Shown here piece after piece: positions 17,706-26,159 of a stretch of DNA of 64,000 bases (positions are counted from its first letter, which is position 1; each line of letters starts with the position of its first letter). Under the pieces are notes generated by a model. It saw only the letters and a list, made by a program, of their open reading frames with translations, had not been told where the DNA came from and made no database searches. The position numbers and the translations under genes are program-made. Source of the DNA: Salinimicrobium gaetbulicola (GTDB lineage Bacteria > Bacteroidota > Bacteroidia > Flavobacteriales > Flavobacteriaceae); NCBI RefSeq assembly GCF_042676025.1, contig NZ_JBHTJP010000032.1, positions 1 to 64,000 on the forward strand, read 5' to 3'.

Positions 17706-17996
17706 ATGTCAAATCAGCTAAAGATCAAAATTTCTATTGCAGACCGGGTTTATCCCCTCACCATTCAACCTCAGCAGGAAGAAGGTTTAAGAAAAGCTGC
17801 CAAGAAAATAGAAGCCATGATCAAGCAATTTGAACAAAGTTATGCCGTTAGGGATAAGCAAGATGTGTTGGCAATGTGTGCTTTACAGTTTGCAGCCCAA
17901 ACTGAGCAAAGTACAATTGATAACGAAAGCGAAATTCATTTGGCTGAAGATAAATTGAAAGCTTTGAATGCTTTGCTTGATAAGCATTTGGTATAA
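17706..17996 (+). CDS. zapA: Cell division protein ZapA
   Basis: A 96-residue ZapA: the N-terminal ISIADRVYPLTIQPQQEEGLRKAA is the conserved globular head, followed by a long C-terminal coiled coil (IDNESEIHLAEDKLKALNALLDK). ZapA forms tetramers that crosslink FtsZ filaments at mid-cell. It follows the coiled-coil gene and precedes a structured RNA and rny. The zapA-then-6S-RNA order is also found in enterobacteria, where ssrS follows zapA. Confidence 0.88.
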   Translation: MSNQLKIKISIADRVYPLTIQPQQEEGLRKAAKKIEAMIKQFEQSYAVRDKQDVLAMCALQFAAQTEQSTIDNESEIHLAEDKLKALNALLDKHLV

Positions 17997-18024
17997 CTGT
18001 TCTTTGAATTAAAAATATAAAGGT

Positions 18025-18197
18025 TACTGCCTGTATTAGTTATTTTTTTTGATAAACTCAACACCAATTCTTTAAAAAGGGTGAGTTTAAGTTGTAAAAG
18101 TGCGCCGTCTTTGAACGGATTCTTGATCAGCTTGTTAGCCCTAAACGTGATTTTAAAGAGTTTATACAAAACCACTACTAATACAGGCTTTTTTTTT
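18025..18197 (+). ncRNA. Probable 6S-type RNA (6S-Flavo-like)
   Basis: A ~170-nt intergenic RNA closed by a perfect 12-bp helix (GCCTGTATTAGT, 18029-18040, with 18177-18188) and followed by nine T, so the closing arm doubles as terminator. A second perfect helix lies inside (18052-18059 with 18158-18165), leaving asymmetric A/U-rich internal loops and a central small hairpin (18105-18108/18115-18118). This long rod with an open middle is the 6S RNA plan, which binds RNA polymerase in place of an open promoter. Strand 18054-18060 can pair alternatively with 18082-18088, a possible release-type rearrangement. Location right after zapA supports the call; from memory a 6S-Flavo motif has been described in Flavobacteriia. 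No open reading frame fits. Confidence 0.75.
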
Positions 18198-18212
18198 ACA
18201 TAAAACGAACAA

Positions 18213-19778
18213 ATGGAAACACTAATATCGGTTATTTTATCAGTGGTTGTTGGCCTGGCAATAGGTTATGGAATCGCTAAATTCCTGGAAAGGAAAAATG
18301 CTTCCAAAGTGATCCAAAGAGCTAAAAAATCTGCAGCCGGAATCCTTAAGGAGGCCAAGCAGGAAGCCGAAGGGATCAAAAAGGACAAAATACTTCAAGC
18401 AAAAGAAAAGTTCATTGAACTAAAATCTGAACATGAAAAAGTAATCCTTGCCCGTGATAAAAAGATCGCAGATGCCGAAAAGCGTACCAGAGATAAAGAA
18501 TCTCAGGTTTCAAGCGAACTGGCAAAGAACAAGAATCTGAATAAGGATCTGGAAGAAAAGATTGCAGATTATGATCACCGCAACGAGATCCTTGAGAAAA
18601 AACAGGAAGAAGTTGATAAGCTTCACGCAAGTAAGGTGCAGCAGTTAGAGGTGATCTCAGGACTTTCTGCAGATGAGGCAAAGGCTCAACTGGTAGAATC
18701 TTTGAAAGAAACTGCAAAAGCCGATGCTATGGCCCTCGTGCAGGAGACCATTGAAGAAGCCAAGTTAACTGCACAACAGGAAGCCAAAAAGATCATTATT
18801 AACACCATTCAACGAATTGGGACCGAAGAGGCAGTTGATAACTGTGTTTCTGTGTTCAACCTGGAAAGTGATGATGTCAAAGGACGTATTATTGGTAGGG
18901 AAGGACGAAACATTCGTGCGATCGAAGCTGCAACAGGAGTTGAGATCATCGTGGATGATACTCCGGAAGCGATCATTCTTTCATGTTTTGACTCGGTTCG
19001 AAGAGAGGTAGCTCGTTTATCACTGCATAAATTGGTGACCGATGGTAGGATCCACCCTGCCAGAATTGAGGAAGTTGTGAAAAAGACGACCAAGCAAATT
19101 GAAGAAGAGATCATTGAAGTTGGTAAGAGAACGGTTATAGACCTTGGTATTCATGGATTGCACCCTGAATTGATCAGGATCGTTGGTAGAATGAAGTATC
19201 GTTCTTCTTACGGTCAAAACCTGTTACAGCACTCCAGAGAGGTAGCTAAATTATGCGGCGTGATGGCTGCGGAACTTGGATTGAATCCGAAACTTGCCAA
19301 ACGTGCCGGACTGTTACACGATATAGGTAAAGTGCCAGATTCAGAAACTGAAGTTCCTCATGCGATCCTGGGGATGCAGTGGGCTGAAAAATACGGTGAA
19401 AAACCTGATGTTTGTAATGCCATTGGAGCTCACCATGACGAAATTGAAATGAACTCACTATTATCGCCAATCGTTCAGGTTTGTGATGCCATTAGTGGAG
19501 CAAGGCCTGGAGCGAGACGCCAGGTATTAGACTCATATATTCAAAGACTGAAAGATCTTGAGGATATCGCGTTTGGATTCAACGGAGTGAAGAAAGCTTA
19601 CGCTATCCAGGCGGGTAGAGAGCTTCGTGTGATCGTTGAAAGTGAAAAGGTGAGTGATGATAAAGCTTCAAACCTTTCATTTGAGATCTCTCAAAAGATC
19701 CAGACAGATATGACTTACCCGGGACAAGTTAAGGTAACCGTGATCAGGGAGACCAGGGCGGTTAATATCGCAAAATAG
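18213..19778 (+). CDS. rny: Ribonuclease Y
   Basis: A 521-residue membrane-anchored endoribonuclease that starts mRNA decay. One N-terminal transmembrane helix (residues ~3-24), a long coiled coil (~30-200), a KH RNA-binding domain (VKGRIIGREGRNIRAIEAA near 220-240) and an HD metal-dependent hydrolase domain with GLLHDIGKV as the HD motif. Length equals the family norm. The start lies 16 bases after the T-run of the 6S-like RNA. A terminator follows at once. Confidence 0.95.
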   Translation: METLISVILSVVVGLAIGYGIAKFLERKNASKVIQRAKKSAAGILKEAKQEAEGIKKDKILQAKEKFIELKSEHEKVILARDKKIADAEKRTRDKESQVSSELAKNKNLNKDLEEKIADYDHRNEILEKKQEEVDKLHASKVQQLEVISGLSADEAKAQLVESLKETAKADAMALVQETIEEAKLTAQQEAKKIIINTIQRIGTEEAVDNCVSVFNLESDDVKGRIIGREGRNIRAIEAATGVEIIVDDTPEAIILSCFDSVRREVARLSLHKLVTDGRIHPARIEEVVKKTTKQIEEEIIEVGKRTVIDLGIHGLHPELIRIVGRMKYRSSYGQNLLQHSREVAKLCGVMAAELGLNPKLAKRAGLLHDIGKVPDSETEVPHAILGMQWAEKYGEKPDVCNAIGAHHDEIEMNSLLSPIVQVCDAISGARPGARRQVLDSYIQRLKDLEDIAFGFNGVKKAYAIQAGRELRVIVESEKVSDDKASNLSFEISQKIQTDMTYPGQVKVTVIRETRAVNIAK

Positions 19779-19798
19779 AAACTGAAAATATAGATTTT

Positions 19799-19828
19799 AA
19801 AACTCCTGCCTTTGGCGGGAGTTTTTGT
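19799..19828 (+). terminator. Rho-independent terminator after rny
   Basis: AACTCCTGCC (19801-19810) pairs with GGCGGGAGTT (19814-19823) around a TTT loop, followed by a T-rich stretch. Confidence 0.85.
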
Positions 19829-19869
19829 TTTAGAAAAATGACCTGGCTTTTTCGTAACTTTAAGAAGCT

Positions 19870-20304
19870 ATGAATAAGAAAGTTGTAATAAGGTTCCTGG
19901 TAATATTGACCTTGATTTATCCCGCTTATATGCTATTTAGGGCAGATGAAATTCTTGGGGTATCGGCAATACAGGAGACTGAAAAGGCGATCCTGAATTA
20001 CCAGGTTAGTATCTGGATTAACTGGGTGGTTCTGGCATCCTTTGCTGTTTATTTCAAATGGACTGAGAAAAGGAACACCTTTTTTAATTTCACCTACGGT
20101 TTTATTATCGTCACTTTCATTTTATACGGGTTCCTATACCAAAGTTACGTTACCGCCTATGATCTTCCTTCCTCCTTTAGCGACAATTATACCTTAGGAG
20201 TTCTTATGGCTGTACAAAATATTGTGGTTTCAGGAATTTTGACCGGAATTTTACAGGGTGCCGTATGGTGGTTTACCCGTAGATGGCATAGAAGATATAC
20301 CTGA
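19870..20304 (+). CDS. Four-helix membrane protein of unknown function
   Basis: 144 residues with four hydrophobic segments (residues ~5-23, ~46-62, ~74-94, ~108-133), a short N-terminal KK and a very basic C-terminus (WWFTRRWHRRYT), which by the positive-inside rule places both ends in the cytoplasm. A near-consensus -7 element (TAACTTTA, 19855-19862) precedes the ATG. I do not recognise the family. It converges on pncA. Confidence 0.65.
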   Translation: MNKKVVIRFLVILTLIYPAYMLFRADEILGVSAIQETEKAILNYQVSIWINWVVLASFAVYFKWTEKRNTFFNFTYGFIIVTFILYGFLYQSYVTAYDLPSSFSDNYTLGVLMAVQNIVVSGILTGILQGAVWWFTRRWHRRYT

Positions 20305-20314
20305 TCGTCATTAA

Positions 20315-20920
20315 TTACAGATATTCAGAATTTATAATTTTCCCACCCTTTTCCAGGATGTCTTTTTTGATATTCTCAAAATCTTCAGGATCCAGTGGAA
20401 CTGCTCCGTCTTCTATAAGCGTGGCTGAAAAACCTAGTCTTAGAGCATCTAAAAGTGTATAATAGACACATATATCAGCAGCTAGTCCGCAAAAGTAAAG
20501 ATCCTCAGTGCCTTTGTCTTTCAAATAACCTGCAAGTCCGGTACTTTTTCGGTGTCCGTTATCATAAAAGCCGCTGTAGCTGTCGATTTCCACATCCATT
20601 CCTTTTCGGAAAATTGCTTCCACGGGTTTTGCGTTTAATTCAGCATGAAATTCTGCGCCTGGTGACCCCTGAATACAATGTGGAGGCCAAAGCTTTTGTT
20701 CCAGTCCGTTAAGGTCAATTACCTCGAACTCTGATTTCCCCTGGTGGTTGATCGCAAAACTTTTGTGATCTTCCGGATGCCAATCCTGGGTAGCGACTAC
20801 CAAATCAAATTTTGAAAGTATATTATTGATCACCGGAATTATCTGATCTCCGCCTTTTACTTCCAGGGCGCCTCCAGGCATAAAATCGATCTGCGCGTCA
20901 ACAATTATTAAGGTTTTCAT
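20315..20920 (-). CDS. pncA: Nicotinamidase
   Basis: A 201-residue isochorismatase-fold enzyme that deamidates nicotinamide to nicotinate (and acts on pyrazinamide). The catalytic triad is readable: Asp9 in VDAQIDFMPGG, Lys106 in IFRKGMD and Cys151 in GLAADICVYYTL. The metal site is Asp46 and His48 in QDWHPEDH plus His81 in PPHCIQGSPG. It follows pncB by four bases in an operon; its product nicotinate is the substrate of PncB, giving a complete salvage step to NAD. Confidence 0.94.
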   Translation of the reverse strand: MKTLIIVDAQIDFMPGGALEVKGGDQIIPVINNILSKFDLVVATQDWHPEDHKSFAINHQGKSEFEVIDLNGLEQKLWPPHCIQGSPGAEFHAELNAKPVEAIFRKGMDVEIDSYSGFYDNGHRKSTGLAGYLKDKGTEDLYFCGLAADICVYYTLLDALRLGFSATLIEDGAVPLDPEDFENIKKDILEKGGKIINSEYL

Positions 20921-20924
20921 AGGA

Positions 20925-22331
20925 TTATTTCATTTTATGTTCCTCGATCAATCGATCCCTTTCTTCCTTTAATTTTCTACTAAGTCCCACTTTATAAATA
21001 TGCGGGTTAAAAAAGCGCTTGTATTCCTGAGGTAATTTCTTAAGTCTTTCATTGCTGTATTTTGCAATTTCTGATAGATCCAGGGCAGGAGAGAGGATCT
21101 CGCCGTTCTCCATCACAGGCTTTAATAGTGCTTCTTTCTCCTGTCCTTCTACGGATTTGAATTTTAGGGGATCGTAGGGATGAATCATCCAATCGATGTT
21201 TTCCTCATCAAACAAACAAATAACATCAGATCCAGTAAAATCTCCTTTTTCATCCAGCATCCTGTAAACCTGTTTTTTATGAGGTAGAGTAATTTTAGCT
21301 ATGGTTTCCGAAAGTTTTATTCTGGGTTCATCCATGAAGTAAGCCAGTTTGTAAACACCATCTAAAGCGGCATCTGGTTGCCCGGTCACCAAACTGGTAC
21401 CCACTCCAAAAATGTCGATAGGAGCACCTTGATCCAGTAAACTTTTGATCAAGTGTTCATCCAGTTGGTTTGAAGCCGCGATCTTAACGTAATCCAGGCC
21501 TGCGTTATCCAGCATTTCACGGGACTTTCTGGCCAAGTAGGCGAGATCCCCACTGTCCAGTCGAATTCCTTTTAATTTATGGCCACGGGTCTTCATTTCC
21601 TTTCCAACCTTTATCGCATTGGGAATACCACTTTTCAGGGTGTCATAAGTGTCTACGAGTAATACGGTATTATCGGGATGTGATTCGGAAAAATCGCGAA
21701 AGGCCGTAAGCTCGTCTTCATAACTTTGAATAAAGGAATGAGCCATGGTACCCGAAACGGGGATCCCAAAATCTCTTCCTGCACGGGTGTTGCTGGTAGC
21801 TTCAAATCCACCGATGATAGCTGCTCTGCTAGCGTAATACCCACCGGGACCTTGGGCACGTCTGAGTCCAAAATCTATCAGTTTTCCACCTTTTGCCTGT
21901 TCCTTCATTCGGCTGGCTTTGGTGGCAATAAGGGTTTGAAAATTCAGAATATTCAGCAGTAAAGTTTCGATGATCTGAGCTTCAATAATACTGGCTTCGA
22001 TTCGTATAATGGGTTCTCCCGGAAATACTACTTCTCCTTCGCGAACACTATATACTTTTCCCGAAAATCGGAAATCCTTCAGATAATTTAAATACTCCGC
22101 ATTGAGACCTATCTCTTTTAGGAAAGCAAGATCTTTTTCATTAAATCTCAGATCTTTCAGGGTTTCCAGTAAATTCTGTAATCCGGCAAAAATTGCGTAT
22201 CCTCCGTTGAAAGGTGCTTTTCTGAAAAAATAATCGAAAATTGCCGTATGATGAGAATGGCCTTTTAAAAAGTAGACCTGTCCCATGGTAAGTTGGTATT
22301 GATCTGTATAGGTGCCAGTGATATCCAACAT
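20925..22331 (-). CDS. pncB: Nicotinate phosphoribosyltransferase
   Basis: About 468 residues from ATG 22331, where family-typical sequence begins (MLDITGTYTDQYQLTMGQVYF); the frame is open to 22379 but those 16 residues look untranslated. It makes nicotinate mononucleotide from nicotinate, PRPP and ATP. Visible: the FRKAPFNGGYAIFAGL segment, RRAQGPGGYYASRAA, SGTMAHSF with the phosphorylatable His, GIRLDSGDLAYLARKSR and FGVGTSLVTGQPD for phosphoribosyl binding. It precedes pncA in the operon. Confidence 0.92.
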   Translation of the reverse strand: MLDITGTYTDQYQLTMGQVYFLKGHSHHTAIFDYFFRKAPFNGGYAIFAGLQNLLETLKDLRFNEKDLAFLKEIGLNAEYLNYLKDFRFSGKVYSVREGEVVFPGEPIIRIEASIIEAQIIETLLLNILNFQTLIATKASRMKEQAKGGKLIDFGLRRAQGPGGYYASRAAIIGGFEATSNTRAGRDFGIPVSGTMAHSFIQSYEDELTAFRDFSESHPDNTVLLVDTYDTLKSGIPNAIKVGKEMKTRGHKLKGIRLDSGDLAYLARKSREMLDNAGLDYVKIAASNQLDEHLIKSLLDQGAPIDIFGVGTSLVTGQPDAALDGVYKLAYFMDEPRIKLSETIAKITLPHKKQVYRMLDEKGDFTGSDVICLFDEENIDWMIHPYDPLKFKSVEGQEKEALLKPVMENGEILSPALDLSEIAKYSNERLKKLPQEYKRFFNPHIYKVGLSRKLKEERDRLIEEHKMK

Positions 22332-22407
22332 CTTATAAAAAATTTTAATTAAGGTCCTTTCGATTGTTCGAAGGACCACGTACTAATTTACAAATTAAAG
22401 TAATTGC

Positions 22408-23310
22408 CTATTTGGTAAGATCCTCGGCACGTTCCAGGAACTGGTCCTGCTTGTGCCAATCCAGCCTATATGATAAACCTAGAGAGACTTCCCAGCGGGA
22501 AGGAGTATCCTTAAAATTTAGCAAGCCTGAGAGATCGGCCTGCATATCATCATGGAAAAGATAAGCGACTCCTCCTCTTACTATTTCATCACTGTAGACA
22601 TCACTTACAATTCCTTGAAATTCAGTAAAGGCAACAAATTTTGGATTAAAAGCATGTGTAAGGGTCGCAATACCCGAATAAGTAGGATAGGTTTGTCCAA
22701 GCTTATCTGCGATTATGTTGAGAACCAGTACCCAGGCACCCCAGTTATTTTGGGTGATCACAGCAAGACGTGGAGAAAAATTACCTTCGCCTTCATGAAT
22801 GTACGGATTGTCTCCGAATGAAAAATTTATTCCCCCATAAACTGAAATGGCTGGAATAAGATCTGACCAGTAAAATTCAGGCGGTGCGTTCCAGCTGTAA
22901 AGATTAGGTTTCTTTTCCTTTGCATTTTTATACGGGTCATAAACCAAATATTTCGCACCTATGGCATTACTTTCAAAGTTTCGAAATTGCCGGGTCTCAG
23001 TTGTGGCACCGACTTCATAATTTACCGAACTGTCCAAGAAAGAACCCATTAGGTTGATCTCAAGTTCTTCAAACAGGATCCCGTAACGAACGGCATAATC
23101 AATTCCCCAGATATCCGACTCGGTTTGAAGAAGAATGTGTTTGCCTCCGCCAATCTTTCCGCCGGTCTCAAATTGAAGAACGCCCGGGCCAACCGCAAAA
23201 GCACCTTGTGAACCACCGGGGCGGTTAGTGTTGATGGTTTCGGTATATTGAGCCTGTGCGCCAAAGCATCCAAAAAAGAACAGTAGAAATAAGCTTTTAG
23301 AAATCTTCAT
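22408..23310 (-). CDS. Outer-membrane transporter-like protein (Phenol_MetA_deg type)
   Basis: 300 residues from ATG 23310, which gives a signal peptide (MKISKSLFLLFFFGCFGAQAQ) and leaves room for a -7 element at 23339-23332. The mature part, beginning TINTNRPGGSQGAFAVGPGVLQFETGG, has the layout of the Phenol_MetA_deg-type transporter barrel: paired beta-strands throughout (YAVRYGILFEELEINLMG, LVLNIIADKL) and a final strand WEVSLGLSYRLDWHK. Substrate unknown. Monocistronic. Confidence 0.75.
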   Translation of the reverse strand: MKISKSLFLLFFFGCFGAQAQYTETINTNRPGGSQGAFAVGPGVLQFETGGKIGGGKHILLQTESDIWGIDYAVRYGILFEELEINLMGSFLDSSVNYEVGATTETRQFRNFESNAIGAKYLVYDPYKNAKEKKPNLYSWNAPPEFYWSDLIPAISVYGGINFSFGDNPYIHEGEGNFSPRLAVITQNNWGAWVLVLNIIADKLGQTYPTYSGIATLTHAFNPKFVAFTEFQGIVSDVYSDEIVRGGVAYLFHDDMQADLSGLLNFKDTPSRWEVSLGLSYRLDWHKQDQFLERAEDLTK

Positions 23311-23331
23311 AGCTGGTTGATTGGTGGAAAC

Positions 23332-23339
23332 CAAATATA
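23332..23339 (-). promoter_or_regulatory. -7 promoter element of the transporter-like gene
   Basis: TATATTTG on the minus strand, exact match, 21 bases before the ATG at 23310. It overlaps the more upstream possible start at 23334, which supports the shorter protein. Confidence 0.55.
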
Positions 23340-23413
23340 GATATTTTATCTTTTTTTACGGTCGCATGATGGTTTTCTTTAGGCAGAATAGTAATTTTAC
23401 CAAAACTTGAATC

Positions 23414-23689
23414 ATGTACGAAGCTTCATTTTCTGAAATGATCAGGGTGATATTAATTGTCCTTTTGATCTACTTCGGATTTAAACTTATTATCCGTTGG
23501 TTTGGCCCCCTACTTCTGAAGTATTTTCTCAGAAAGGTGGGTAAAAAATTTGAGCAGCAATTTGGTGGATTTGATCCTTCCGAAGCCAAAAAGAAAGAGG
23601 GGGAAATAAGTATCGAGAAGAACCCGAAAAAATCCCGGGGCGGAAAGAAAGATGTAGGAGAATACATCGATTATGAAGAAATTGATTAA
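23414..23689 (+). CDS. DUF4834 family protein
   Basis: A 91-residue protein with one N-terminal transmembrane helix (IRVILIVLLIYFGFKLII) and a charged cytoplasmic tail ending in GGKKDVGEYIDYEEID; the terminal acidic EYIDYEEI motif is typical of DUF4834 in Flavobacteriia. An alternative ATG at 23438 starts just before the helix. It is followed after 24 bases by the YfhO-like gene, so it probably leads that operon. A one-mismatch -7 element (TAATTTTA, 23391-23398) precedes it. Function unknown. Confidence 0.8.
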   Translation: MYEASFSEMIRVILIVLLIYFGFKLIIRWFGPLLLKYFLRKVGKKFEQQFGGFDPSEAKKKEGEISIEKNPKKSRGGKKDVGEYIDYEEID

Positions 23690-23713
23690 TTTCCACTGCA
23701 AAACTTACCATTT

Positions 23714-26128
23714 ATGACCGGCTACCTGAAGAAGTCACTTCCTCACTTATTTGTTTTTCTAGGATTTATAATTATTTCGCTCGCCTACTTTTATCCCGTT
23801 CTTCAGGGAAAAGAGATCTTTCAAAGTGATATCGCACAGTATATTGGGATGGCCCGCCAGCAGAACGATTTCAGGGCTGAAACCGGGGAAGAGCCTTATT
23901 GGACCGATGCCGCCTTTGGTGGTATGCCTACTTATCAACTTGGGGCGAACTATCCGCACAATTATATAAAAGAACTTGACAGGACTTTACGCTTTTTGCC
24001 CCGCCCGGCAGATTATCTTTTCCTGTATTTCATAGGCCTGTATATACTTTTACTGGTCTTGAAAATAGATTATAAACTGGCATTTTTGGGAGCCCTGGCT
24101 TTTGGGTTCTCTACTTATCTTATCATCATTCTGGGCGTTGGTCATAATGCTAAAGCTCATGCCATTGCCTATATGCCGTGGGTTCTGGGAGGTATACTCC
24201 TTTGTTTCAATCGCAAATATCTCTGGGGGTTCCTCCTTTTAGCCTTCGGAATGGCGCTTGAAATAAGCGCTAATCACTTTCAGATGACCTATTACCTCCT
24301 GCTGCTGGTGATCGTACTTGGGCTGGTGCATCTTTATGATGCCTTCAAAAAGAAGGAGTTATCACATTATTTCAAAGCAATTGGCGTAATGCTGGTAGCC
24401 GTAATATTGGCCATTGGTACGAATGCTACTAATTTGCTGGCTACCAAACAGTATGCTGATTTCAGTACCAGAGGTGACACCGGATTAACTATTACTCCAA
24501 ACGGTCCCGCCGAAAAAACGGAAGGCCTCGATTATAACTATATCACAGAATACAGCTATGGTATTTTGGAATCTTTCAATCTGTTTATTCCTCGCTTTAT
24601 GGGCGGTTCCAGTGCAGAAGATGTAGGTGTAGAATCGAATATCTACAGTGAGCTTACCAAAATGGGAGCGCCTCCTGTTCAGGCCATGCAATTTACCGAG
24701 TCTGCACCAACTTATTGGGGTGATCAGCCTTTTGTAGGAGCACCCGCTTATATTGGCGCTACAGTTATTTTCCTTTTTGTAATGGCTTTGTATCTGGTAA
24801 AAGGACGTTTAAAATGGTGGCTGGTAGGAGGTTCAATTTTAGCCCTTTTACTTTCCTGGGGAAAGAACTTCGGACTCCTTACTGACTTCTTTATCGACTT
24901 TGTTCCATTATATAATAAGTTCAGAGCGGTTTCCTCGATCCAGGTAATTCTCGAATTATGCGTTCCTGTACTTGCTATTATTGGACTATCAAGATTTTTT
25001 ACTTCGGAAAATAAAGAGGAAAAACTGAATGCTCTAAAATGGTCAACGATTATCGTAGGCGGACTGGCACTTATCTTTTTATTATTTAAGTCGGTGTTAT
25101 TTGGTTTTTCAGGACCCAATGACGGGGTTATGATCAAACAGATAGGTCTGGATTTTGTAAGAGCTTTAAAGGAAGACAGGAAAGCTATTTTTACGGCAGA
25201 CACGATACGTTCTCTGGTACTGGTATTGTTAGTAGCAGGTGTGCTCTGGATGTTCATTCAGAAGAAACTTCAAAAGAATACAGTGATCATTGCTCTTGGG
25301 GTTCTTATGCTGTTCGACCTGGTGGTGATTGACCAACGATATGTGAACAGTGAAGACTTTGTGAGATCCAGCGCAGTAAATACTCCTTTTCAGGCTACTC
25401 AGGCTGATAAGGAAATTATGAGGGATACAGATCATTATCGTGTCTATGATCTAAGCGGAAATCCTTTTAATACAGCGCGAACGTCTTTCTTTCATAATTC
25501 CATTGGTGGTTATCACGCTGCGAAACCCGGAAGGATGCAGGAACTGTATGAATTCTACCTTGCAGACAATAATTTGCAGGTGCTGAATATGCTTAACACG
25601 AAGTATTTTATTATTCCAACCCAGGAAGGGGTAATGACCCAACAGAATCCTGAAACCAATGGGAATGCGTGGTTTGTTGAAAATGTAAAATTCGTTAACG
25701 GCGCTAATGAGGAGATTTTGGCCCTGGATGGAATTAATACTAAAAAGACAGCTATTGTAGATGCGAAGTTTAAGGAGTTTGTACCGAAACAAAGCTTTTC
25801 GAAAGATTCAGCTTCTTCCATTCAGTTGGTTTCTTACCAGCCGAACGAATTAAAATATGAAACTTCCACTTCCCAAGATCAATTAGCGGTCTTTTCAGAA
25901 ATTTATTATCCTCACGGATGGCAAGCGTATATTGATGGGGAAGAAGCGCCACATTTCAGGGCGAATTATGTTTTAAGAGCTATGATGTTGCCTGCCGGGG
26001 AGCACACTGTCACTTTTAAATTCGAGCCCGAAGTTGTACGGACCGGAAGTAGCATAGCCCTGGCAAGTTCATTGGTGCTGGGGATTTTGGTCGTTGGGGG
26101 ACTGGCAGTCTATTTCAGAAGAAGATAA
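23714..26128 (+). CDS. YfhO-like polytopic membrane protein (GT-C-like)
   Basis: An 804-residue membrane protein with about 12-13 transmembrane helices over residues ~12-540, then a ~240-residue beta-rich extracytoplasmic part (residues ~545-775, with VFSEIYYPHGWQAYIDG) and a last helix (SIALASSLVLGILVVGGLAVYF). The first loop (YFYPVLQGKEIFQSDIAQY) carries the acidic motif placed as in GT-C glycosyltransferases, and the C-terminal GWQAYIDGEE block is diagnostic for the YfhO family. YfhO proteins are linked to glycosylation of lipoteichoic acid in Firmicutes and gliding or cell-surface sugars elsewhere. It is followed by a glycosyltransferase and a flippase. Confidence 0.85.
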   Translation: MTGYLKKSLPHLFVFLGFIIISLAYFYPVLQGKEIFQSDIAQYIGMARQQNDFRAETGEEPYWTDAAFGGMPTYQLGANYPHNYIKELDRTLRFLPRPADYLFLYFIGLYILLLVLKIDYKLAFLGALAFGFSTYLIIILGVGHNAKAHAIAYMPWVLGGILLCFNRKYLWGFLLLAFGMALEISANHFQMTYYLLLLVIVLGLVHLYDAFKKKELSHYFKAIGVMLVAVILAIGTNATNLLATKQYADFSTRGDTGLTITPNGPAEKTEGLDYNYITEYSYGILESFNLFIPRFMGGSSAEDVGVESNIYSELTKMGAPPVQAMQFTESAPTYWGDQPFVGAPAYIGATVIFLFVMALYLVKGRLKWWLVGGSILALLLSWGKNFGLLTDFFIDFVPLYNKFRAVSSIQVILELCVPVLAIIGLSRFFTSENKEEKLNALKWSTIIVGGLALIFLLFKSVLFGFSGPNDGVMIKQIGLDFVRALKEDRKAIFTADTIRSLVLVLLVAGVLWMFIQKKLQKNTVIIALGVLMLFDLVVIDQRYVNSEDFVRSSAVNTPFQATQADKEIMRDTDHYRVYDLSGNPFNTARTSFFHNSIGGYHAAKPGRMQELYEFYLADNNLQVLNMLNTKYFIIPTQEGVMTQQNPETNGNAWFVENVKFVNGANEEILALDGINTKKTAIVDAKFKEFVPKQSFSKDSASSIQLVSYQPNELKYETSTSQDQLAVFSEIYYPHGWQAYIDGEEAPHFRANYVLRAMMLPAGEHTVTFKFEPEVVRTGSSIALASSLVLGILVVGGLAVYFRRR

Positions 26129-26159
26129 TCAGGTCGAAGAAATTCAAGAAAGCCGGCTT

